Shown: piece after piece, positions 1-6,068 of the stretch
Layout: the number at the start of each line of letters is the position of its first letter
Numbering within the stretch: position 1 is the first letter of the stretch
Assembly: GCA_023380955.1 (NCBI GenBank)
Contig: JAMCTB010000106.1
Span: 1 to 9,910, forward strand
Origin: Chloroflexota bacterium
GTDB taxonomy: Bacteria; Chloroflexota; UBA6077
Length of the DNA: 9,910 nt
Direction: 5' to 3'
The notes under the pieces: generated by a model
The model's input: the letters and a program-made list of their open reading frames with translations, nothing else
What the model was told of the DNA's origin: nothing
Databases searched by the model: none
Made by a program: the position numbers and the translations under genes

Positions 1-33
1 CATCCCGCTCAGGAGCACAAACAGTCCAGTCAT
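1..33 (-). CDS. Possible 5' end of an unidentified gene running off the left edge
   Basis: On the minus strand an ATG at position 33 opens a frame reading MTGLFVLLSGM up to the window edge. An AGGA stretch sits 9 bases upstream, a normal ribosome-binding distance. A second ATG at position 40, in another frame, is only about 2-3 bases from the same AGGA and is less likely. Only eleven residues are visible. A hydrophobic beta strand ending in SGM would suit a P-loop kinase start or a membrane segment, but neither can be shown here. If real, this gene is divergent from ada. Confidence 0.22.
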   Translation of the reverse strand, partial: MTGLFVLLSGM

Positions 34-157
34 CCGCCATCTTCCTCACCACGCGACACCAGCAGGGCACCAACAGCTTCCCACACAGGCTCAAACCCAG
101 CCACATCGCCCAGTCCCGGGCCCGCCAATTCGGCAACTCACGGATTCGGGAGCATTT

Positions 158-169
158 GGTGCCGGCACC
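158..169. repeat. Perfect 12-bp palindrome GGTGCCGGCACC
   Basis: The sequence GGTGCCGGCACC is its own reverse complement with no spacer. It lies between the possible left-edge minus-strand gene and ada, so it could be a dimeric repressor site or simply a chance GC-rich palindrome. Nothing else identifies a binding protein. Confidence 0.4.
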
Positions 170-217
170 GTCTATCATCCCTGCCAAGGCCGTCGGCTTC
201 GGTGCGCCGTTCCCGAC

Positions 218-321
218 GTAGGGCAGGGCGCTCTGCCCTGCCGCCCGCGTGGCGATGGCGGCCCCGACGCTACACTATTGCGGGCCAAGGCCGGCGGCGG
301 GGCACGAGACCCCGCCCTACG
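218..321. repeat. Hairpin-pair intergenic repeat, copy 1
   Basis: The element starts with GTAGGG and ends with CCCTAC, so its tips are inverted repeats. Arm A (222-242) is a hairpin with an 8-bp stem, GGCAGGGC/GCCCTGCC, and a GCTCT loop. Arm B (about 296-318) is a second hairpin built on GGCGGGGC...CCCCGCC. Between them lies a GC-rich core of about 50 bp. The first 28 bp are identical to positions 4749-4776. No gene is inside. It looks like a REP-doublet or MITE-like element that has no transposase of its own. I see no clear target-site duplication. Confidence 0.8.
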
Positions 322-383
322 CCGCGGAAACGCGGAACGACGCATTTAGATGGAAGCCGTGGATCGTCGAAGGGAGCCAAACC

Positions 384-1463
384 ATGGACGAGGAGATCTG
401 CTGGCAGGCCGTGCTGGCGAGAGACGCCGGTTGGGACGATAGGTTCGTGTACGGCGTGCAATCCACGTGGATTTACTGCCGTCCTTCCTGTCCGTCGAAG
501 CGCCCCCACAGGGATCGGGTCCTGTTCTTCCCTCGACCCGACGCAGCCGAGCAGGCGGGCTTTCGCCCCTGCCTGCGGTGCCGCCCCCAGGACCCCGGGC
601 CCGGAAGGGAGCTGGAGTTGGTGGGAGAGATATGCCGGCGAATCCAGGGCCGGCCGGAGGAGCCCTCGTCTCTGGCCGCCCTGGCCGCGGCGGCGGGGAT
701 CGGCCCCCACCACCTGCAGCGCACCTTCAAGCGGGTCACCGGCATCTCGCCGCGCCAGTACGCCGAGGCCTGCCGGTTGGGACTGCTGAAGGAGCGGCTG
801 CGGGATGGACAGGGCGTGGCGGACGCCCTGTACGAGGCGGGGTACGGTTCCAGCAGCCGTCTCTACGAGCGGGCGCCGCTGCGCTTGGGAATGACCCCCG
901 CCGTCTACCGGCGAGGCGGCCGCGGGGTCCGCATCGGCTACACCATCGTCGATTGTCCCCTGGGCCGCCTGCTGATGGCGGCCACGGAGCGGGGCGTCTG
1001 CGCCATCAGCCTGGGCGACTCCGACGACGCCCTCGAGGCCGAGCTGAGGAGGGAGTACCCGGAGGCGGAGATCCATCGGGACGACGCCGGCCTCACGGGA
1101 TGGACGGGCATGCTCCTCGGCTACATGAGCGGCCCTGGAAGGCAGCTGGATCTTCCGTTGGAGGTGCGCGCGACCGCCTTCCAGTGGCGGGTGTGGGAGG
1201 AGCTGCGCGCCATTCCCTGCGGCAGCACCCGATCCTACGGCGAGATCGCCCGCTCCATCGGGCGCCCCACCGCCGCCAGGGCCGTGGCCCGCGCCTGCGC
1301 CGGCAACCGGTTGGCGCTGGTGATCCCCTGCCATCGGGCGATAAGGGGGGATGGGGATCCGGGCGGCTACCGGTGGGGGATGGATCGAAAGCAGCGGCTG
1401 CTGGCCCGGGAACGCGCGGCCGCTCCAACCCCCGGAGACCACGACGACCCCGCGTCCAGGTAA
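384..1463 (+). CDS. ada: Ada: bifunctional DNA methyl transferase and transcriptional activator
   Basis: 359 residues, close to the 354 of E. coli Ada. In this family the N-terminal domain takes methyl groups from DNA phosphotriesters onto a zinc-bound cysteine, an AraC-type helix-turn-helix then activates repair genes, and the C-terminal domain repairs O6-methylguanine suicidally. Seen here: zinc cysteines Cys32, Cys36, Cys63 and Cys66, each exactly six residues before the E. coli positions (the segment reads YCRPSC then FRPCLRC); an AraC HTH at about 85-175 (HHLQRTFKRVTGISPRQY); and an OGT domain at about 185-345 with the PCHR site, acceptor Cys316 (codon 1329-1331). The ATG at 384 was chosen because the zinc domain begins there and an AGGGAG lies 7 bases upstream; the frame is open further upstream only through repeat DNA. 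It stands alone, with no alkB or second ogt beside it. One oddity is STWI before the first cysteine, where E. coli has a glycine in place of the tryptophan. Confidence 0.95.
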   Translation: MDEEICWQAVLARDAGWDDRFVYGVQSTWIYCRPSCPSKRPHRDRVLFFPRPDAAEQAGFRPCLRCRPQDPGPGRELELVGEICRRIQGRPEEPSSLAALAAAAGIGPHHLQRTFKRVTGISPRQYAEACRLGLLKERLRDGQGVADALYEAGYGSSSRLYERAPLRLGMTPAVYRRGGRGVRIGYTIVDCPLGRLLMAATERGVCAISLGDSDDALEAELRREYPEAEIHRDDAGLTGWTGMLLGYMSGPGRQLDLPLEVRATAFQWRVWEELRAIPCGSTRSYGEIARSIGRPTAARAVARACAGNRLALVIPCHRAIRGDGDPGGYRWGMDRKQRLLARERAAAPTPGDHDDPASR

Positions 1464-1465
1464 AC

Positions 1466-1492
1466 CCCCGCCGGCTTCCAGGGCGGCCGGGG
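1466..1492 (+). terminator. GC-rich hairpin just after ada
   Basis: Three bases after the ada stop codon, CCCCG-CCG pairs with CGG-C-CGGGG: eight base pairs with a one-base bulge and a ten-base loop. There is no following T-run, so it is not a classical intrinsic terminator, but position and stability suit a transcript 3' end. Confidence 0.35.
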
Positions 1493-1582
1493 TCGGAGCC
1501 TCCGTCCCATATCGGTGGAGGGCCGAAAGTTGTACAGTTTTGTAAACCTATCGAGTTGAAGATGGGATGCCGTGGCAGGTCG

Positions 1583-1609
1583 GGGACCTCACCACCCTGG
1601 AGAGGACCC
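1583..1609. terminator. Imperfect hairpin in the ada/pepF convergent gap
   Basis: GGGACCTC pairs with GAGGACCC across an 11-base loop, with one A-A mismatch. It lies 36 bp beyond the pepF stop codon and between two genes that face each other, so it could end either transcript. It lacks a T-run on either strand. Confidence 0.22.
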
Positions 1610-1644
1610 GGCCCACCATCGCCCTCGCCGGCCCGCGTTCGCCC

Positions 1645-3441
1645 CTACCGCTCCTCCGTGAGGCTCAGGAACTCGGGCAGGCTTGCCATGACCAGGTCGA
1701 CGGCGCTCACCCAGAAGTCCGGCTTGGAGAGATCCACCCCCAGGTGCCGTTGGGCCAGCTCCTCGGTGGTCATGCGGCCCGTGTCCCGTAGCAACCCCAC
1801 GTAGCTCTCCTCGAAGCCGGCCCCCCCCTCCAGCGCCCTGGCGTAGATGCCGGCGCTGAGCAGGAAGCCGAGGGTGTAGGGGAAGTTGTAGAAGGGTGTC
1901 CCCGAGCCGTAGAAGTGCCCCTTGGAGGCCCAGAACTGGGGATGGTACCCCGCCAGGCCGTTCCGGAAGGCGTCCTTCTGGGCCTGCACCATCATCTCGT
2001 TCAGCTGGTCGACGCTGAGAGGTCCCTGCTTCCGGGCCTCGTAGAAGCGCCGCTCGAAGAGGAAGCGGGCGGGGATGTTCATGAACATGGTGGCCGCGTC
2101 GCGCAGCGCCTCGTCCAGCAGCGTCAGCTTCTCCTCTCGACTGCCGGCTTGGGCGACGGCTGCCCTGGAGACCACCAGCCCGGCAAAGGTGGAGGCGGTC
2201 TCGGCGGTGCTGAGGGTGAAGCCCCGAGCCATGGTGGGGAGATCCCACTGGACCTGGTTGTGGTAGCCGTGGCCCAGCTCGTGTGCCAGGGTGGAGGCGC
2301 CGTCGCTGGTCCCGCCGAAGGTCATGAAGACGCGGCTCTGCCGGCTGAGGGGGAGGCTGGTGCAGTAGCCCCCGGGCCTCTTGGCCGGCCGGTCCTCGGC
2401 CTCGACCCAACGGTTCTCGAGGGCCAATCGGGCGAAATCGGCCATGCGGGGGCTGAACTGGCGGAGCTGCTCGACGACGAAGCCGGCGGCCTCGTCGTAG
2501 CTGAGGGGACGCACCGAATCTGCTATGGGGGCGAGCTCATCGTACCAGTGGAGGGCCTTCAGCCCCAGCAGCTTCGCCTTCCGCTGGAAGTAGACCACCA
2601 GCCGATCCTTGGCGGTGTCGACGGCGCCCCACATGGCCTCCAGGGTGGCCTGGGAGATTCGGTTGTCCTTCAGCGCCCTGGCCAGGACGGAATCCCAGCC
2701 GCGGTGGCGATAGATGGCCAGCCGGAAGCCTCCGATGTGGTTGAGGGCCGCGGCGCACAGCTCGGACTCGGCTTCCCAGGACTGGGTCCAGTGGGCGAAA
2801 TGGCGGGCCCTGACCGCCGGATCGGGATGAGCGAACCTGTTGTAGGCCTGGCCCACGGAGAGCTGCTCCAGCAGACCACCCTCCACCCATGGGACGGTCA
2901 TCCGGCCCACCACCGTCTGGTACAGCCGCTCCCACGCGCGGTAGCCGTCGACGGAGAGATCGACGATCAGGGCTTCCTGCTCGGGGGACAGCAGCTCGGC
3001 AGCGTTCTCCCGGGCCTCCTGGAGCTGGAAGGCCACGGGCTGAAACCGTTCGTCGGCCAGCAGCCGTTGCCAGGCGGGCTCGGGGAATCTGCGCAGCCGG
3101 TCCTTCAGCTGTAGCTCCGCCCCCTCGAAGGCCGCGATCAGCTGCTGCACCCTCCCGGCCAGCAGCTTCGCCTCAGCGTCGTTGACGTCCTGGGACATCA
3201 GGCAGCCCACGAAGGCGCGGACCTCGTCCAGCTGCTCCTCGATCCGATCCCGCATTTGGAGGGTGGAGTGCCACTGGTCCAATGCCTCGGGGGTGTCCTC
3301 GAGGGCGAGGAGCTGAACCTGCTCCCGAAGCTGCTGGGGCGCCTTCGCCAGGGTGTCCAGGATCAGCAGCAAAGCAGGCGAGCCGCTGCCCCCGTCGAAG
3401 ATGGGGTCCAGATCCCAGGTGAGGCTATACTCGCTGGCCAA
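1645..3441 (-). CDS. pepF: M3-family oligoendopeptidase (PepF-like)
   Basis: 598 residues, a typical length for oligoendopeptidase F. M3 enzymes are cytoplasmic zinc peptidases that cut short peptides. The zinc site is HELGH at residues 387-391 (two His ligands and catalytic Glu388), and Glu414 in the AETAST segment is the expected third ligand. The preceding VFMTFGGTSDGAST and the later aromatic run GTPFYNFPYTLG are family hallmarks around the active cleft. No signal peptide is visible. I chose the TTG at 3441: it has GGAG eight bases upstream and gives the usual N-terminus (LASEYSLTWDLDPIF). An ATG at 3486 would add 15 unrelated residues and overlap murB by 62 bp. With TTG the overlap is 17 bp, so translation is probably coupled to murB. 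No shared function with murB is evident. Confidence 0.94.
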   Translation of the reverse strand: MASEYSLTWDLDPIFDGGSGSPALLLILDTLAKAPQQLREQVQLLALEDTPEALDQWHSTLQMRDRIEEQLDEVRAFVGCLMSQDVNDAEAKLLAGRVQQLIAAFEGAELQLKDRLRRFPEPAWQRLLADERFQPVAFQLQEARENAAELLSPEQEALIVDLSVDGYRAWERLYQTVVGRMTVPWVEGGLLEQLSVGQAYNRFAHPDPAVRARHFAHWTQSWEAESELCAAALNHIGGFRLAIYRHRGWDSVLARALKDNRISQATLEAMWGAVDTAKDRLVVYFQRKAKLLGLKALHWYDELAPIADSVRPLSYDEAAGFVVEQLRQFSPRMADFARLALENRWVEAEDRPAKRPGGYCTSLPLSRQSRVFMTFGGTSDGASTLAHELGHGYHNQVQWDLPTMARGFTLSTAETASTFAGLVVSRAAVAQAGSREEKLTLLDEALRDAATMFMNIPARFLFERRFYEARKQGPLSVDQLNEMMVQAQKDAFRNGLAGYHPQFWASKGHFYGSGTPFYNFPYTLGFLLSAGIYARALEGGAGFEESYVGLLRDTGRMTTEELAQRHLGVDLSKPDFWVSAVDLVMASLPEFLSLTEER

Positions 3442-4417
3442 TGCTTTTACTCCAGTCGACGATCTCCACCTCGGCCTCGGGGGCAAACCCGAAAGTCTCG
3501 GAGAACTGCTCCTTGACCTTCTCTATGATGCCAAAAACGTCGGAGAAGCGGGCTCCGCCCAGGTTGACGATGAAGTTGTTGTGTTTGAGGGAGACCTGAG
3601 CCCTGCCGATCTGGTATCCGGCCAGACCCAGACGGTTGACGGCGTAGCCCATGGAGACCTTGCCGTGCCAGCGGCCCTCCACCATCTCCTTCACGTCGGG
3701 CCAGACGGCGAGGATCCTCTCCACCTCATCGCGCTTCTCGACGTTCTTGAAGACCGACCCGCAGGTGGGGTGCTCCATGGGGTGATTTCGGTGCCGGTAC
3801 TCGATGTTGGACCGGTAGCGCCGCCGGGCCTCGAGTAGCTCCTCCTGTCCGGTCTTGCGAAGTCTGAAGGTGGCGGACAGGACCACCAGCCTCCGGTTCT
3901 GCTTGGCGGCGCTATCGCGGTAGGAGAAGCGCAGCTCGGCGTTGCTGAAGCCGCGGACCTCCGCACCCTCGGGCTGGATCTCCAGCAGCTCGGCCCTCTC
4001 CAGGAGGTCCTTCAACTCCCCGCCGAAGGCCCCGACGTTTCCCCTGACGGCGGCCCCCACCGTGCCCGGCAACCCTCCGGCCCACTCGAGCCCCGTGTAG
4101 CCGCTGTCGAAGCCAAAGCTGATGACGTGGTCGAGATCCTCACCGGCGAAGGCCTGGACCCGGCCGGCCTGGAGATCGCGAAGCTGCGGCTTGCCGGAAG
4201 AGGTGATCCTCAGCACGGCGCCGTCGAAAGGATCGTCGGGGAACAGCAGATTGGAGCCCAGCCCCACGACGATCAGCCTCTCGATTCGGTTGTCTCGAAC
4301 GAAGTCGAGGGCCTCCAGGATGTCCTCCTCGCTCTCAGCCTCCAGCAGGAAGCGGGCGGTTCCGCCGATCCCGTAGTACAGGACTGTCGACAGGGGGAAG
4401 TTCGTGTGAGCAATCAT
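3425..4417 (-). CDS. murB: UDP-N-acetylenolpyruvoylglucosamine reductase
   Basis: 330 residues. MurB is a cytoplasmic FAD enzyme that uses NADPH to reduce UDP-GlcNAc-enolpyruvate to UDP-MurNAc, the second committed step of peptidoglycan synthesis. Seen: FAD-domain motifs YYGIGGTARF (14-23) and GLGSNLL (52-58); the long glycine-rich FAD loop GGLPGTVGAAVRGNVGAFGG (114-133); SYRDS with Tyr166 and Arg167 in the substrate domain; PTCGSVFKN, where Ser221 is the expected proton donor; and a C-terminal AEVEIV segment whose Glu316 aligns with the catalytic Glu of the family. The last 17 bp overlap pepF. The ATG has no recognisable Shine-Dalgarno, but its ATGA overlaps the stop of an upstream small frame (see the entry ending at 4414). 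A TATTAT -10-like box lies about 80 bp upstream. Confidence 0.95.
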   Translation of the reverse strand: MIAHTNFPLSTVLYYGIGGTARFLLEAESEEDILEALDFVRDNRIERLIVVGLGSNLLFPDDPFDGAVLRITSSGKPQLRDLQAGRVQAFAGEDLDHVISFGFDSGYTGLEWAGGLPGTVGAAVRGNVGAFGGELKDLLERAELLEIQPEGAEVRGFSNAELRFSYRDSAAKQNRRLVVLSATFRLRKTGQEELLEARRRYRSNIEYRHRNHPMEHPTCGSVFKNVEKRDEVERILAVWPDVKEMVEGRWHGKVSMGYAVNRLGLAGYQIGRAQVSLKHNNFIVNLGGARFSDVFGIIEKVKEQFSETFGFAPEAEVEIVDWSKSIGQRV

Positions 4418-4497
4418 CGTTGGCCGCCAGCTTTCGGGATTGTGTCGGGCACTCGTTGGGGGCGAGCGACAGGCCGGGCAACATCTTCTTCCGCCAT
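4414..4497 (-). CDS. Hypothetical small upstream frame overlapping the murB start
   Basis: A 27-codon frame begins MAEEDVARPV and ends in TGA that overlaps the murB ATG as ATGA. The same frame can be extended to 62 codons from an ATG at 4602. Neither start has a good ribosome-binding site, and the composition is Arg/Pro/Ala rich, as expected from chance frames in GC-rich DNA. It is listed because the four-base overlap is the classic arrangement for translational coupling and murB itself lacks a binding site. I do not recognise the peptide. Confidence 0.2.
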   Translation of the reverse strand: MAEEDVARPVARPQRVPDTIPKAGGQR

Positions 4498-4526
4498 AAT
4501 ATCACGGTATCGGCTCTTCCCGTCTA
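4496..4526 (-). promoter_or_regulatory. Candidate murB-pepF promoter
   Basis: On the minus strand TAGACG (4/6 match to TTGACA) is followed after 19 bases by TATTAT (5/6 match to TATAAT) at 4496-4501. Transcription would start near 4489, giving a leader of about 70 bases to the murB ATG. The spacer is on the long side and the -35 is weak. Confidence 0.3.
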
Positions 4527-4748
4527 TCGGCAGCCGGCCGAGGGGCCGGAACGTCACTGTAGTAACGGCCGCCCGTGCGCGCCGTAACGGCTGCACTCGC
4601 ATCCGGCGGGTGGCTGCGAAGGGCTACGAACGACCGAAGTCGCTGCCATAGGCCCATCTGCACGCCCCGCCCTGGGAGACGAATCGGCGCCCCACAAAAA
4701 GAGGGCACGATGCGCTCCAGGGCAAACGCTGGTTGGGTGATGGAAGAT

Positions 4749-4824
4749 GTAGGGCAGGGCGCTCTGCCCTGCCGCCGGCCTATCATCGCCACGCGGGCGG
4801 TGGGGCACAGGGCCCCACCCTACG
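4749..4824. repeat. Hairpin-pair intergenic repeat, copy 2
   Basis: Shares its first 28 bp exactly with copy 1 at 218-245, including the GGCAGGGC/GCCCTGCC hairpin, and ends with a second hairpin (GGTGGGGC...GCCCCACCC) and CCCTACG. Its core, CATCGCCACGCGGGCGG, matches copy 1 only when copy 1 is reverse-complemented, so the core is inverted relative to the arms. Copy 2 is about 28 bp shorter in the core. Confidence 0.8.
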
Positions 4825-4836
4825 TATCAGAACCAA

Positions 4837-4982
4837 TGTGGCGGTGTACTAGTGCTTCGCCACGGTGAAGGTGATATGTACTGTCATGCTGAGCGCAGCG
4901 AAGGATCTCCCCGTGGCGAGAGGAGATCCTTCGCTATCGCTCAGGATGACACCTATCAAGATCTGTGTGGCGATGTACTAGT
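4837..4982. repeat. Long palindrome bracketed by 17-bp direct repeats
   Basis: Positions 4883-4910 and 4922-4950 form a near-perfect inverted repeat of about 28 bp (GTCAT.CTGAGCG...AGCGAAGGATCTCC and its complement) around an 11-base loop. The block is bracketed by direct repeats at 4837-4853 and 4966-4982 that read TGTGGCG(G/A)TGTACTAGT, identical at 16 of 17 bases. The right copy contains the stop codon of the GH73 gene (4978-4980). A small hairpin, CTTCGC-CACG-GTGAAG, sits at 4855-4870. The palindrome resembles a widespread family of bacterial intergenic repeats. It may also form the 3' end of the GH73 transcript, although there is no T-run. Confidence 0.8.
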
Positions 4983-5838
4983 TGAGGTCGTACTGATCGA
5001 GGTGATACCTGTCGATCAGGTAGCTCACCTTGGTGGAGTAGTCGGGATCGGTAGCGTACCCGGCCTTATGCATTCGCTGGGTGAACAGCTTGGGATCGCT
5101 GGTCTGGAAGGCATCCGCGTACCGCGGATTGCCGGCCAGGAAGCGTCCATGGTCCATGACCGACTCGTACAGGTTGTGATAGGCCTTGAAGCCATCCTGG
5201 ATCGTTACGCTCTGCCCGTTGAACACCTCCCAGGTGTTCATGCTGACCACTCCCGCGGGTCCGGGGCCCGAGGCCGACTTGATTCCGAAGTAGTTCTGGG
5301 CCATCGTCGACAGGCCACTCCGCCCCCACTCCGACTCCAGGATCGCTTGGGCGATGGTGACGGCGGCCGGCACGTGGGTCTCGCGCTGGGAATCCTGCGC
5401 GGCGGGCGCCACGGCGGCTATGAACTTTTCGGGCGTCGAGATGTCGGGCGTCGGTCCGCTGTGATCCTGGGCAGCAGGGGCATCGACAGTGAAGCTGGCG
5501 AGTTGCACCTGGCCCTGGTTCTGGCTTACCGTAGCGGTCGTCGCCTGGCTACTGGGAGCCGGCGAAGGCGCCGCGGCGGCTTGGGCGGGAGTTGCTCCGG
5601 CCCAGGGATGGAGGAGGACCGTCATCAGGAGCATCCCCGAGGTCACGGCAACCCCGGCGCGCTGGGCCAAGTTCCTTCGAGGTCGAAGGAAGACCCGCTC
5701 CGCCAGTCGCTGTCCGGTAACCTTCGCGCGGTCGAAGAAGCCGACCTTGCTCCGGGACACGGTTTCCTCTGTGTGATCGGAGCCAACGGCACGAGTAGTA
5801 CGGCCGTTAACGTCCGATCGGTCCTTGCCTGAAAGCAC
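4978..5838 (-). CDS. Exported GH73 endo-beta-N-acetylglucosaminidase (FlgJ/LytD-like)
   Basis: 286 residues. GH73 enzymes cleave the GlcNAc-MurNAc bond of peptidoglycan and act outside the membrane. Layout: about 60 basic, polar residues; a hydrophobic segment at about 62-86 ending in PAQA, which fits a signal peptide or membrane anchor; a Pro/Ala/Ser/Gln linker to about 130; then the catalytic domain from about 135 to the end, starting TPEKFIAAVAPAAQ. The motif AQAILESEWG holds the expected catalytic Glu168; NYFGIKS and FKAYHNLYESVMDHG are further family motifs. The GTG start at 5838 is set by a perfect AGGAGG six bases upstream; a TTG at 5865 would place that AGGAGG inside the gene. The run before the signal helix is unusually long. 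No binding repeats (LysM, SH3) are present. The stop codon lies inside a direct repeat. A long structured leader precedes it. Confidence 0.9.
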   Translation of the reverse strand: MLSGKDRSDVNGRTTRAVGSDHTEETVSRSKVGFFDRAKVTGQRLAERVFLRPRRNLAQRAGVAVTSGMLLMTVLLHPWAGATPAQAAAAPSPAPSSQATTATVSQNQGQVQLASFTVDAPAAQDHSGPTPDISTPEKFIAAVAPAAQDSQRETHVPAAVTIAQAILESEWGRSGLSTMAQNYFGIKSASGPGPAGVVSMNTWEVFNGQSVTIQDGFKAYHNLYESVMDHGRFLAGNPRYADAFQTSDPKLFTQRMHKAGYATDPDYSTKVSYLIDRYHLDQYDLN

Positions 5839-5844
5839 TGAGTA

Positions 5845-5850
5845 CCTCCT
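5845..5850 (-). promoter_or_regulatory. Ribosome-binding site of the GH73 gene
   Basis: A perfect AGGAGG on the minus strand, six bases before the GTG at 5838. It is the strongest Shine-Dalgarno in the window and decides the start codon. Confidence 0.8.
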
Positions 5851-5888
5851 GAAATGGCGCAGCAAAGTAGAAGCGGAACGTCACAAGG

Positions 5889-5903
5889 AGCTTCTACGAA
5901 GCT
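5889..5903 (-). repeat. Perfect hairpin AGCTTC-GAAGCT in the GH73 leader
   Basis: AGCTTC and GAAGCT form a six-base-pair stem with a three-base loop, about 50 bases upstream of the GTG start. It could be part of the leader expression platform, but no alternative pairing with the AGGAGG is obvious. Confidence 0.35.
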
Positions 5904-5973
5904 GCGGGAATGAGATGGCTGGCGCTGGGCACAGGACTACCCTGGCTGTTAGTTCAGCGGCAGCTATTCACTT

Positions 5974-6046
5974 GTTGCCTGCTGGATATCTCGGGTGTAG
6001 GTCCGGGGCTGCGGCCCTCGGGCGGCAGTTTGTTCCCCCGGGCAAC
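5974..6046 (-). promoter_or_regulatory. Structured RNA leader of the GH73 gene, possible cis-regulatory RNA
   Basis: Read on the minus strand, an outer stem GUUGCC (6046-6041) / GGCAAC (5979-5974) encloses a long hairpin: CGGGG/CCCCG, a seven-base one-sided bulge GAACAAA, then CUGC-C-GCC / GGC-C-GCAG closed by CGAG. About 23 unpaired bases (containing CACCCGAGAUAUCC) join the hairpin to the outer stem. This is more order than a random GC-rich leader usually shows. Cell-wall hydrolase genes are often controlled by the c-di-AMP riboswitch (ydaO/yuaA). Fragments GGGGGAAC and CACCCGA recall that motif, but the conserved GGGGUGAAU and GACAGCUAACC pieces are absent, so I do not call it one. Confidence 0.35.
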
Positions 6047-6068
6047 CCAAAACCGAAACGACATTGAT

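Larger units (their letters stand above)
34..383. other. Non-coding region upstream of ada
   Basis: About 350 bp without a convincing gene. It holds a perfect 12-bp palindrome (158-169), a two-hairpin repeat element (218-321), and directly after it a small hairpin at 322-335 with stem CCGCG/CGCGG and a GAAA tetraloop in the probable ada leader. I found no good -35/-10 pair for ada. A TACACT hexamer inside the repeat (270-275) is the best -10 look-alike but has no matching -35. Confidence 0.6.
4418..4977. other. 560-bp intergenic region between murB and the GH73 gene
   Basis: Upstream of murB and downstream of the glucosaminidase gene. Reading from the murB side it holds a possible murB promoter, a perfect hairpin CCGGCC-GAGG-GGCCGG (4534-4549), roughly 200 bp where I see nothing convincing (4550-4748), hairpin-pair repeat copy 2 (4749-4824), and a long palindrome with flanking direct repeats (4837-4982). 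No supported protein gene other than the doubtful small frame at the murB start. Confidence 0.6.

Noticed and set aside
270..1442. 390-residue minus-strand open frame opposite ada
   Set aside because: It mirrors ada almost exactly. The Ada frame has all zinc and active-site residues, while this one has only low-complexity Gly/Ala/Pro/Arg sequence.
467..1804. 445-residue plus-strand frame overlapping ada and the pepF end
   Set aside because: It is Pro/Arg/Gly-rich out-of-frame translation of ada that runs on into the antisense of pepF, with no family similarity I can recognise.
1915..3114. 399-residue plus-strand open frame opposite pepF
   Set aside because: It lies wholly within the pepF coding sequence on the other strand, is Gly/Leu/Val/Gln-rich with no recognisable motif, and reflects the codon bias of a GC-rich gene.
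4502..4868. Several open frames on both strands between murB and the GH73 gene
   Set aside because: They are short, Arg/Pro-rich, run through repeat DNA, lack ribosome-binding sites and show no conserved motifs.
4749..4982. CRISPR array or integron attC sites among the palindromes
   Set aside because: The repeats are two unrelated families, are not regularly spaced, and have no spacers, cas genes or integrase nearby.
5839..6060. Calling the GH73 leader a c-di-AMP (ydaO/yuaA) riboswitch
   Set aside because: Only short pieces match. The conserved GGGGUGAAU and GACAGCUAACC segments are missing, so I left it as an unassigned structured leader.
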